A stretch of DNA of 64,000 nucleotides. It comes from Marinilabilia salmonicolor (GTDB lineage Bacteria > Bacteroidota > Bacteroidia > Bacteroidales > Marinilabiliaceae). The stretch is from contig NZ_PVTS01000008.1 of the NCBI RefSeq assembly GCF_003003035.1, forward strand, positions 165,751 to 229,750, written 5' to 3'. Every line of letters begins with the position of its first letter. Positions within the stretch are counted from its first letter, which is position 1. Of the stretch, positions 1 through 8,580 are shown one piece after another. The position numbers were made by a program, and so were the translations under genes. The notes under the pieces are model-generated. The model did no database searches, had not been told where the DNA came from, and worked only from the letters and a program-made list of their open reading frames with translations.

Positions 1-942
1 AAACTTACGGAAGAGGGATTTAAAATTCAGGATAGTATCCGCATTCTTCCTTTTGGTGTTCCTGAAAACTATGCTCTTGTCGAATTAAGTGTGACGACTT
101 TGCGTGAAGGACCCTCTCATATCAGTTCTATGTTGAGCCAGGCTCTTATGGGAACTCCGGTGAAAGTTCTGAAAAAAGACGGTGGTTGGACTTATGTTCA
201 AACTCCTGATAATTATTTAGGTTGGTGTGAGGCAGGTTCACTTCATTATATGGATGAAGATGAATGGGATGAATGGAAAACTGCAAGGCGAATTATGGTT
301 ACTAAGCGCAGCACTGTGGTTAAGAATCTTGAAAAAAATAATGTTGTCAGAGATCTGGTAGCGGGCAATATACTTGTAGTAAAGGAGGAAACTTCCGAAG
401 GTGTTGTTGTAGAAACACCCGACGGGAAGATTGGGGTGGTTGATGCCGATCAGGTTGTTCCTTTTGAGGGCTCAGTATTTAAGCTGCCCGTTGATGTTGA
501 TGATGTTAAAGCAGATGCGCTGGATTTATTAGGTACTCCTTATTTGTGGGGAGGAACTTCAGTCAGGGCGCTTGATTGCAGCGGATTTACAAAAACGGTT
601 TACCAGTTGCAGGGAGTTATTCTTGCAAGAGATGCCTCTTTGCAGGTTCGACATGGTGAAAAAGTAGCGGTTAATGGCGGATGGCAATCCTTTGAAACAG
701 GTGATTTGCTATTCTTTTCTCCACGGCCTGATAGTGAGAGAATTACTCATGTTGGGATTTATTTGGGTAATTCAGAATTTATCCATGAAGCCGGAAGGGT
801 CAGGATAAACAGTCTGGATAGTACCAAAACCCACTTTAGTAAATATAGAGCCCGGACATTGAAGCAGATTCGACGTGTTAGTGGGATGGAGGGTGCTGAG
901 GGAATTGTCCCCATGTTGAAACATCCCTGGTATGTAAATTAA
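1..942 (+). CDS. NlpC/P60 family cysteine peptidase with SH3-like domains (5' end outside window)
   Basis: The reading frame is open to the first base of the window, so the gene starts upstream; the GTG at 91 is only an internal codon. The visible 313 residues hold SH3b-like segments followed by a C-terminal NlpC/P60 domain. The catalytic cysteine lies in ALDCSGFT (codon 577-579), and the usual histidine is in ITHVGIYLG, with a further His in the EFIHEAG stretch. Family members such as YkfC cut the gamma-D-Glu-diaminoacid bond of free muropeptides and release L-Ala-D-Glu. The next gene, 12 bp downstream, is a dipeptide epimerase for that product, the same pairing as ykfB/ykfC in Bacillus, which supports a role in peptidoglycan peptide recycling. 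Location is probably periplasmic, but the N-terminus cannot be seen. Confidence 0.9.
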   Translation, partial: KLTEEGFKIQDSIRILPFGVPENYALVELSVTTLREGPSHISSMLSQALMGTPVKVLKKDGGWTYVQTPDNYLGWCEAGSLHYMDEDEWDEWKTARRIMVTKRSTVVKNLEKNNVVRDLVAGNILVVKEETSEGVVVETPDGKIGVVDADQVVPFEGSVFKLPVDVDDVKADALDLLGTPYLWGGTSVRALDCSGFTKTVYQLQGVILARDASLQVRHGEKVAVNGGWQSFETGDLLFFSPRPDSERITHVGIYLGNSEFIHEAGRVRINSLDSTKTHFSKYRARTLKQIRRVSGMEGAEGIVPMLKHPWYVN

Positions 943-954
943 AATGCCCCTTTT

Positions 955-2100
955 ATGAAGCTTTTAAAAAACAGGAGAGACTTTATTAAGACTGCCGGCA
1001 TACTGGCCGGATCTGCTGCTGTGCTACCTGCGTTAAGCAATTGTCAACAACCGGCAAATAGAAAAACATCAACAAGAGGAAAGACCATGGTTTTAAAATT
1101 CAAACCTTATGAGCTGCAATTGAAGCATGTTTTTACAGTAGCTGCCGGTAGTCGGACGACCACTCCGGTAATGCTTACCGAAATTGAATATGACGGAATT
1201 GTTGGTTATGGTGAAGCGTCGATGCCGCCTTATCTGGGCGAGAGTCATGAATCGGTGAAGAACTTCCTGTCCAAAGTGGATTTGTCACGTTTCAAGGATC
1301 CATTTCTGATGGAGGATATCCTGCAATATGTGGAACAAATTGCTCCCGGGAATTATGCAGCCAAAGCTTCTGTGGACATTGCGTTACATGATTTGGTCGG
1401 GAAACTTATGGGACAACCCTGGTACCGCATTTGGGGATTGAATCCTGCCGAAACGCCTGATACTTCTTTCACTATTGGTATCGATAAGCCGGAAGTCGTA
1501 AAGGCGAAAACCCGGGAGGCTGCTCCTTACAATATTTTAAAAGTCAAGCTGGGCGGTGGCAACGACCGGGAAATGATTCAGTCGGTAAGATCGGTAACTG
1601 ACAAACCCATTTGTGTGGATGTCAATCAGGGTTGGAAAGATCGCCATGAAGCCCTTGAACTGATTCACTGGCTTAAGGAAGAAGGGGTTGTGTTTGTGGA
1701 ACAACCTATGCCCAAAACTGCTGTTGATGATCTGGCCTGGTTGGCTGCTGAAAGTCCGTTGCCAATAGTGGCCGATGAAGCACTTCAAACCGTTGCCGAT
1801 GTGCGTAAAGCCTACGGTCTCTACAATGGTATCAATATAAAGCTTATGAAATGTGGCGGTATTAGAGCTGCTCACCAAATGGCATTAGCTGCCAAATCTC
1901 TTGGCATGAAGGTGATGTTGGGCTGTATGACCGAAACATCCTGTGCCGTTACCGCAGCAGCCCAACTTTCTCCCATGGCGCACTGGGCCGATCTGGACGG
2001 AAATCTCCTGATCAGTAATGATGTTTTTGATGGCCTGAAAGTGATAGATGGCCGTGTGGTGCTACCCGACAGGCCCGGGATTGGAGTGGTAGAAGTTTGA
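955..2100 (+). CDS. dipeptide epimerase (L-Ala-D/L-Glu epimerase family), exported
   Basis: This is an enolase-superfamily protein of 381 residues. It shows the muconate-lactonizing/epimerase set: the KVK pair (K196, K198), metal ligands D222, E249 and D274, and a second catalytic lysine at K296 in NIKLMKCGG. The family inverts the Glu stereocentre of L-Ala-D-Glu from peptidoglycan. The N-terminus has a twin-arginine-like signal (NRRDFIKTAG) followed by a hydrophobic stretch ending at SNC30, which could also be a lipobox. Known members are mostly cytoplasmic, so export is notable. A second Met at residue 45 would give a protein lacking the signal, but the ATG at 955 sits 12 bp after the NlpC/P60 stop and encodes a coherent signal. 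Substrate is inferred from the neighbour. Confidence 0.9.
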   Translation: MKLLKNRRDFIKTAGILAGSAAVLPALSNCQQPANRKTSTRGKTMVLKFKPYELQLKHVFTVAAGSRTTTPVMLTEIEYDGIVGYGEASMPPYLGESHESVKNFLSKVDLSRFKDPFLMEDILQYVEQIAPGNYAAKASVDIALHDLVGKLMGQPWYRIWGLNPAETPDTSFTIGIDKPEVVKAKTREAAPYNILKVKLGGGNDREMIQSVRSVTDKPICVDVNQGWKDRHEALELIHWLKEEGVVFVEQPMPKTAVDDLAWLAAESPLPIVADEALQTVADVRKAYGLYNGINIKLMKCGGIRAAHQMALAAKSLGMKVMLGCMTETSCAVTAAAQLSPMAHWADLDGNLLISNDVFDGLKVIDGRVVLPDRPGIGVVEV

Positions 2101-2251
2101 AGCCGGAAATTCTTCAATGAATAAATTAGTTGTTCATGAAAAGGAGAATCATTGGATAACCTAAGTAAGGCAGAATATTAAAGATTAAACATCCCATGAG
2201 TAAACAAATAGAAACAGTTCATTAATTTTTAAATCAGTTAATTCAACGATT

Positions 2252-5200
2252 ATGATGACAAAAAAAATCTCGTTACTCTTAGCTCTGTTCTGTGTGTTGA
2301 CAGGCCATGCAATAGGGCAAAGCATTACGGGGACAGTTCTGGATTCTGAAAACAGTGATCCAATTCCCGGTGTAAACATAGTGGTTGTGAGCTCCGGTAG
2401 CGGTACTATTACCAATATGGATGGAGAATTTGAGCTTGACCTTGGTCAGGAATCGGCTAATGTTCGGTTTTCCTTCATTGGCTATGATAATTTTATTCTT
2501 GAAGCACAGGCAGGAGAGAATTACACCATTAATCTTGTTCCCAGCGATATGATGTTGGATGATGTGGTGGTGGTTGGTTATGGTTCACAACGGAAGGAGA
2601 ACCTGACCGGTGCTGTTTCAAGTATTGATGTGGAAAAGGCCATTAGCAGTCGTCCCGTTACTGATGTTGGTAAAGCATTGCAGGGAATTTCTCCGGGTCT
2701 GACAATTACCAATCAACAAGGAGGTGTTGGTACTGAGTCCACAATTCGCTTACGTGGTTCAACCGGTTCGCTTAATGCGTCTGGAGGTACGTCACCGCTT
2801 ATTCTTGTCGATAACGTTGAAATCCCGAGTTTGAATCTTGTTAATCCTGATGATATTGCAGAAATATCAGTTCTTAAAGACGCTGCATCAGCAGCCATAT
2901 ATGGTACCAGAGCAACATGGGGTGTTATTCTGATTACCACTAAAAAAGGAAGTAAGGATGACAAAGTTAGGGTTACTTATAGAAATAATATTGCGTGGAA
3001 TACGCCCACTATGATGCCTGAACAAACTTCTGCATACGAGAATGCTAAGGTTTTACTGGACATCGCTGAACGAACAAGTGGTGCAAATAGTATCTCCAGT
3101 ATAGGTTATAATGTGGATCAGGAGGCATTAGGCAAAATAAAGGACTGGGAAGAACAGTATGGCCATATGTCTCAGAATGAATTAGGAGAAATGCAGATGG
3201 GACGTGATTTTGAGATCAGAGGAGGAAAAACTTATTTTTATCGTTCTTTTGATCCCTTTAAAGAGTTTACCAGAAAATGGACGCCTCAGCAATCTCATAA
3301 CTTCTCTGTAAACGGGGGCTCTGACAAATCTACTTTTAATGTGAGTTTTGGTTATCTGGAGCAATCTGGAGTGATGAAAGAAAATACCGATACTTATGAG
3401 CGTTATAATTTTAGTACCAATGTCACCACTCAGGTCAGGGATTGGTGGGAGGTAAAAACAGGAGTTTTGCTTACACGATCTACGGAAACTCAACCGTATC
3501 GTTTTACGTCTGGTTTGTACGATGCCTGGTATTATCTTTTGCGCTGGCCCAGATGGTATCCCTATGCCGACTATGAAGACAAACCTTTCAGGTCTGCTGT
3601 TACAGATATGAAATATGCCAACGATGAATCAGATACCCAAAATTATGGAAGGTTAAATCTTGGAAGTATTTTTACTCCTATTGATGGAATGTCAATCAAT
3701 GTGGACTATACTTTCTCTTTGTTGAATAAAAATCTGAGACGAAATGGTGGTACGATTATGGCCTATAATATGTTTACAGCCAATCCTACCGAGAATTATG
3801 GTGACATTTACGGACAAACACATGACAGGGTAATTGAATCCAGCCGTTATACTGTTAGCAATGTTTTTAAAGCTTATGGAACCTATGAATTTGACCTGAA
3901 TGATCAGCACAATTTTAAGGTAATGGCCGGTATGGATGCTGAAGATCGCAGAAATTTTAGTCATTATTCTGAAGCTCGCGGATTGATTGATCCAACAACT
4001 CCTGCCATAAAACTTACAACCGGAGATGAGTATGCAAGAAACTCCACTTATGCTTATGACTATGAGTTTGCATCTGCAGGAGCATTTGCAAGGTTTAACT
4101 ATGATTTCCAGCAAAAATACCTTGTTGAAGTAAACGGTCGTTATGATGGTTCTTCCAGATTTCCTGAGGGAGATAAGTGGGCGTTCTTTCCATCGGCTTC
4201 TGTGGGATGGAGGGTTACAGAAGAACCTTTTATGGATTTTACTGATCCGGTCTTGTCTGATCTCAAAATACGAGGTTCATGGGGAACTATTGGTAACCAG
4301 GATGTAGCCGCGAATTCTTTCCTTTCCACAATGTCAAATAGTCCATCTTCCGGGTGGGTTATGGATGGAGGACAGATTCCATATATTACAAGTCCTACAA
4401 TTATTTCCCCCAGTCTTACCTGGGAACGTGTTTCAACATTAGATATTGGACTTGATGCTCGATTCTTTAGAAATAAAATGGGTGTTGTCTTTGATTGGTA
4501 TAAACGTACCACAACCGATATGCATTCACCCGGGGAAACTCTTCCTGCTTCATTTGGCGCAAGCTCGCCATTGAGAAATTATGGAGAACTTGAAGGAAAA
4601 GGCTATGAAATCATGCTTGATTTCAATCACCAATTTTCTAACGGTTTACAGATGAGTTTGAGAGCCGGATTCTCAGATGTTAAGGAAGAGATTGTTAAGT
4701 ATAGTAACAGTATCGAGAATATTTATTCAAATTATGAAGGCAAAGAACTTGGAGAGATTTGGGGATATGAGACCGATCGTTTGTTCCAGGAATCCGATTT
4801 TGTTAATGGCGAAATGAGAGAGGGGATTGCTTCACAAAGTTTATTTGAATCAGGAGCTTTTCAGTATGGACCTGGGGATGTCAAATACCAGGATCTTAAT
4901 GGTGATGGAGAAATAAATTATGGAAGTAATACATTGGACGACCATGGTGATTTGAGAGTGATCGGTAATACCCGACCACGGTATGAATATAGTTTTGGTC
5001 TCGACCTGGCATGGAAAGGCTTTGACTTTAGCACTTTTTTCCAGGGAGTGGGACAAAGAGATATTTGGGCCATTGGGAGTATTGCTATTCCGTCGTTTAT
5101 CGACAATGAAGCATATTATGACCACTTCATGGATTACTGGACACCTGAAAATACTGATGCCTTTTATCCCAGACCGGCGAGTCATTCATGGGTGAGCAAC

Positions 5201-5488
5201 GGCAGGAACTTTTTACGTCAAAGCAGATATCTTTTGGATTTGTCATATCTTCGATGTAAAAATATGACTCTTGGATATACTTTGCCACGTCAGCTGGTAT
5301 CCAGAGCTTCCTTTGAACAGGTAAGAGTGTATGTGAGTGGTGAAAACTTATTCGAATTTACTGATGCACATCTTCCTGTAGATCCGGAATCAACTGAAAA
5401 CAAAAACGGAAATACAAGTGGATTTTCATTTGGTCGCAGCTATCCTTATTCAAGAACTATTTCATGTGGTGTACAAATTAGCTTCTAA
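2252..5488 (+). CDS. SusC-family TonB-linked outer membrane transporter
   Basis: The protein has 1078 residues, typical for SusC/RagA. It begins with a signal peptide (to about residue 23), then a carboxypeptidase-regulatory-like domain (SITGTVLDSENSDPIPGVNI), the SusC signature region VVVVGYGSQRKENLTGAVSS, a plug domain with TRATWGVILITTKKG, and a long beta-barrel ending in aromatic-rich strands (VQISF at the end). It imports a ligand captured by the SusD lipoprotein encoded 13 bp downstream. Its position between muropeptide-processing genes suggests peptidoglycan fragments as cargo; that is inference. A second ATG directly follows at 2255. The 151 bp upstream leader shows no clear promoter. 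Confidence 0.95.
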   Translation: MMTKKISLLLALFCVLTGHAIGQSITGTVLDSENSDPIPGVNIVVVSSGSGTITNMDGEFELDLGQESANVRFSFIGYDNFILEAQAGENYTINLVPSDMMLDDVVVVGYGSQRKENLTGAVSSIDVEKAISSRPVTDVGKALQGISPGLTITNQQGGVGTESTIRLRGSTGSLNASGGTSPLILVDNVEIPSLNLVNPDDIAEISVLKDAASAAIYGTRATWGVILITTKKGSKDDKVRVTYRNNIAWNTPTMMPEQTSAYENAKVLLDIAERTSGANSISSIGYNVDQEALGKIKDWEEQYGHMSQNELGEMQMGRDFEIRGGKTYFYRSFDPFKEFTRKWTPQQSHNFSVNGGSDKSTFNVSFGYLEQSGVMKENTDTYERYNFSTNVTTQVRDWWEVKTGVLLTRSTETQPYRFTSGLYDAWYYLLRWPRWYPYADYEDKPFRSAVTDMKYANDESDTQNYGRLNLGSIFTPIDGMSINVDYTFSLLNKNLRRNGGTIMAYNMFTANPTENYGDIYGQTHDRVIESSRYTVSNVFKAYGTYEFDLNDQHNFKVMAGMDAEDRRNFSHYSEARGLIDPTTPAIKLTTGDEYARNSTYAYDYEFASAGAFARFNYDFQQKYLVEVNGRYDGSSRFPEGDKWAFFPSASVGWRVTEEPFMDFTDPVLSDLKIRGSWGTIGNQDVAANSFLSTMSNSPSSGWVMDGGQIPYITSPTIISPSLTWERVSTLDIGLDARFFRNKMGVVFDWYKRTTTDMHSPGETLPASFGASSPLRNYGELEGKGYEIMLDFNHQFSNGLQMSLRAGFSDVKEEIVKYSNSIENIYSNYEGKELGEIWGYETDRLFQESDFVNGEMREGIASQSLFESGAFQYGPGDVKYQDLNGDGEINYGSNTLDDHGDLRVIGNTRPRYEYSFGLDLAWKGFDFSTFFQGVGQRDIWAIGSIAIPSFIDNEAYYDHFMDYWTPENTDAFYPRPASHSWVSNGRNFLRQSRYLLDLSYLRCKNMTLGYTLPRQLVSRASFEQVRVYVSGENLFEFTDAHLPVDPESTENKNGNTSGFSFGRSYPYSRTISCGVQISF

Positions 5489-5501
5489 AACGATATTGAT
5501 T

Positions 5502-7280
5502 ATGAAGACAAGAATATTAATATTTGGAATTATTCTTTCATTGTTTGCCGCCTGTTCCGATGATTATCTGGAACGACTGCCAAACGACACTCTGGTGGAT
5601 AATCCGGAGTTCTGGAACGATGAAGGTAATGTAGGTAATCGGATGTTTGCTTTTTATACCCATTTCTTCCCGGGTTATGAAAGTGGTTGGACCCGCTCTG
5701 ATTTCTGGACCCTGGCAGATGCCCCTGAAACGTCATGGACAGATGATGCGGCTCAAAAAGCTGCAACTTATTTTATTAATAATGCTCCTTCTACTGCATC
5801 ATCGGCAGGATGGTCATTTAGCTATGTCAGACAGATCAATTTAATCATTGAACGATTAGAGAATGCTGATATGCTTGAGGAATCAAAGAATCACTGGCTG
5901 GGAGTTGCACGTTTCTTCCGGGCGATGGAATATCATCGTTTGGTTAAGCGTTTCGGCGATGTACCTTGGTTTGAACAGGTGGTTGATGATACTGAGAAAG
6001 ATTTACTTTATCGTCAAAGAGATGCTCGTACCACGGTAATGGATAATGTTCTGGCAGACCTGGAGTTTGCCATGGAGCATGTTCGTGTATCTGATGGAAT
6101 GCCCGGCTTGAAAGTAAACCAGGATGTGGTAAAGGCCTTTACCTCCAGAATTATGTTGTTTGAAGGAACCTGGCAGAAATATCATGGTCAGAACAATGCT
6201 GCAGCTACAAAGTACCTTTCTGCAGCCCGTAGTACCGCCCTGGAATTAATTGAAAGTGGCAGATATTCCATTGCCCCTGATTACTTATCCCTCACAACAT
6301 CTGAGACCCTTGATGGAAATCCGGAAATTATTCTTTATCGTGCATATGAGCCCGGTGAGGTAACTCATTCTGTGATGGGGTTTCAGCTTCAGGATGGGCA
6401 ACGCAATGCTCCTTCCAAGGATTTGATTGATAGTTATCTTTCCTCTAATGGTTTGCCCATTGAACAGGCTGAGAATGATTTATTCGAATCAGATAAGACC
6501 TTCTCATTGGAAATGGCCAATCGTGATCCAAGACTTTATGCAAATATTGATTCATCACGTAAATACCTGGATGGAGTAGATGTTCTATTTGCGTCCTCAG
6601 GTTATTATTCTCATAGATTTGTAAATTATAATTTAACAGAGTATTCCGGACAGCTTTCAATAACTGATGCTCCGGTGATGAGGTATGGTGAAGTATTACT
6701 AAATTATATCGAAGCTTCTGCCGAATTGCATGATTTGGGTGAATACTCACTTAATCAAAATGACTTTGACATCTCATTTAATGAGCTGAGAAAGAGAGAA
6801 AGTGTGGATATGCCTTTGGTTACTTTTGATGGAAATAATTTGTCTGTGAATGGTATGGTAATCAACGATCCTAACAGGGATGCTGATGTTTCTTCTTTGC
6901 TTTGGGAAATCAGACGCGAACGGAGAGTTGAAATGGTATGGGAAGGAAGACGTTACGATGATTTGAGACGATGGAAAAAGCTGGAATATGCAGATATGAC
7001 ACTGAATCCAAAATTAAATATGGGTGCATGGCTTGATAAGGAAGCTTTTGTTCTTTGGTTCAATGAGAATGTTGCCGAAGCAGATACCCAGATTGAATTG
7101 AGTGATTTGAGCGGAATCAATTTGGATCGCGAAGGAACTGCAGGATATATCATACCTACGGATGACCCTTCAGCGCTAAGAGAATATGATGAAAGGGATT
7201 ATTTATATCCTCTTCCAACTGATGAAATCGCTTTGTATAAAGAGAACGGGGTGACATTGAATCAAAATCCTGGTTGGTAG
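5502..7280 (+). CDS. SusD/RagB family surface lipoprotein
   Basis: The chosen start at 5502 gives a clean lipoprotein signal ending in LSLFAAC18; starting further upstream would overlap the SusC gene and destroy the signal. The 592-residue product has the SusD layout: an N-terminal TPR-like helical part with FRAMEYHRLVKRFGDVPWF, and a C-terminal part with RRERRVEMVWEGRRYDDLRRWK, both standard SusD/RagB sequences. It caps the SusC channel and binds the ligand at the cell surface. It pairs with the upstream SusC (13 bp gap) and is followed by a strong terminator hairpin, so the downstream hydrolases may be transcribed at a lower level. Confidence 0.95.
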   Translation: MKTRILIFGIILSLFAACSDDYLERLPNDTLVDNPEFWNDEGNVGNRMFAFYTHFFPGYESGWTRSDFWTLADAPETSWTDDAAQKAATYFINNAPSTASSAGWSFSYVRQINLIIERLENADMLEESKNHWLGVARFFRAMEYHRLVKRFGDVPWFEQVVDDTEKDLLYRQRDARTTVMDNVLADLEFAMEHVRVSDGMPGLKVNQDVVKAFTSRIMLFEGTWQKYHGQNNAAATKYLSAARSTALELIESGRYSIAPDYLSLTTSETLDGNPEIILYRAYEPGEVTHSVMGFQLQDGQRNAPSKDLIDSYLSSNGLPIEQAENDLFESDKTFSLEMANRDPRLYANIDSSRKYLDGVDVLFASSGYYSHRFVNYNLTEYSGQLSITDAPVMRYGEVLLNYIEASAELHDLGEYSLNQNDFDISFNELRKRESVDMPLVTFDGNNLSVNGMVINDPNRDADVSSLLWEIRRERRVEMVWEGRRYDDLRRWKKLEYADMTLNPKLNMGAWLDKEAFVLWFNENVAEADTQIELSDLSGINLDREGTAGYIIPTDDPSALREYDERDYLYPLPTDEIALYKENGVTLNQNPGW

Positions 7281-7302
7281 AGGGTTTACTATTGATATCT
7301 TT

Positions 7303-7346
7303 AAGGCAGAATCCTCGGTTGGAGGATTCTGCCTTAATTGATTTTT
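7303..7346 (+). terminator. Strong hairpin after SusD
   Basis: A perfect 14 bp stem (7303-7316 with 7322-7335) closes a 5 nt loop and is followed by a T-rich run. It lies between the SusD gene and the DUF1343 gene, so it either ends the transporter transcript or attenuates read-through into the hydrolase pair. Confidence 0.85.
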
Positions 7347-7374
7347 AGTGGGGAAAAGTGTTAATTGATATATT

Positions 7375-8544
7375 ATGAGACGAATAGGTGTTTGTTTGTT
7401 GCTCTTCCTGTTTTTTATAGCAGGGACAAAATCTCATGCAGGAAAAGTTATTGTTGGTTCAGAGCGCACTTCAGAATATTTTCCGCTCCTGCAAGATCAA
7501 CGAATTGCAGTATTTTCCAATCACACCGGATTGGTCGGAGATGAGCATCTGGTTGATTTTTTATTGAAGAATAAATTTGATGTAATGGGGATTTTTGCTC
7601 CCGAGCACGGTTTCAGAGGAACAGCTGATGCAGGAGAGCATGTGGCCAATTCTGTGGATAAAAAAACCGGTCTTCCCATTTTTTCTTTGTATGGGGGAAA
7701 TAAGGGAGATGTCAATCAGGAGATTTTGGATGGATTCGATGTCTTGCTGGTTGATATTCAGGATGTAGGACTTCGATTTTATACCTACTATGTTACCATG
7801 GTGAAATTGATGGATGTATGCGCCAGAAATGAAAAAAAGATGATTGTTCTTGACCGGCCAAATCCGAACGGTCATTATGTGGATGGACCAATCCTGGATA
7901 TGAAACATAAGTCAGGTGTCGGCTGGTTGCCTATACCTGTTGTGCATGGTATGACTTTAGGGGAAATTGCGCGTATGGTAAATGGTGAGAAATGGTTGCC
8001 TGAAAATCGGGAATGCGAACTGGAAGTCATTGCCTGCGATAACTATACCCACCAAACGCTCTATGAGTTGCCAGTTGCGCCATCACCCAATCTTCCCAAT
8101 ATGAAATCTATTTATCTTTATCCTTCGACCTGTTATTTTGAAGCTACCCCTGTCAGCTTAGGACGCGGGACTCCCAAGCCTTTCCAGGTTTACGGACATC
8201 CCAATATGAAGGGGTATGATTTTAGCTTCACACCCAGAAGTGTGCCGGGGGCTAAAAATCCGCCGCAGCTGGATAAAAAATGTTTTGGGGTGGATCTTTC
8301 GGATTTATCCGATGAGGAAATTTTTAAGAAGGGAATAGATTTGTCGTATGTTATTGATGCATACAACAATTTGAATATGGGCAGCCATTTCTTTCGTTCC
8401 TTTTTCGAAAAACTTATCGGTGTCGATTATGTTCGACAAATGATTATAAAGGGGAATTCGGCCGAAGAAATTAAGGCCATGTGGAAAGACGATGTTGAAC
8501 AATTTAAAAAGCAGCGAAGGCCATATCTGCTTTATGCGGAATAG
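7375..8544 (+). CDS. DUF1343 protein, NamZ-like exo-beta-N-acetylmuramidase (GH171)
   Basis: The 389-residue protein starts with a signal peptide (to about residue 22) and has DUF1343 features: RIAVFSNHTGLVG, FAPEHGFRG, DRPNPNGHYVDGP and VAPSPNLPNMKSIYLYPS. Characterised relatives (NamZ of Bacillus subtilis and of Tannerella forsythia) release MurNAc from the non-reducing end of peptidoglycan chains. In Bacillus, namZ lies with a beta-lactamase-fold amidase (amiE) and a GH3 hexosaminidase (nagZ); here the next gene combines a beta-lactamase-fold domain with a leftover GH3 part, which is strong contextual support. The location is probably periplasmic. The activity has not been shown for this protein. 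Confidence 0.88.
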   Translation: MRRIGVCLLLFLFFIAGTKSHAGKVIVGSERTSEYFPLLQDQRIAVFSNHTGLVGDEHLVDFLLKNKFDVMGIFAPEHGFRGTADAGEHVANSVDKKTGLPIFSLYGGNKGDVNQEILDGFDVLLVDIQDVGLRFYTYYVTMVKLMDVCARNEKKMIVLDRPNPNGHYVDGPILDMKHKSGVGWLPIPVVHGMTLGEIARMVNGEKWLPENRECELEVIACDNYTHQTLYELPVAPSPNLPNMKSIYLYPSTCYFEATPVSLGRGTPKPFQVYGHPNMKGYDFSFTPRSVPGAKNPPQLDKKCFGVDLSDLSDEEIFKKGIDLSYVIDAYNNLNMGSHFFRSFFEKLIGVDYVRQMIIKGNSAEEIKAMWKDDVEQFKKQRRPYLLYAE

Positions 8545-8580
8545 CCACCTGTATTGGTTTATTTTTTTAATACTTCTGCG

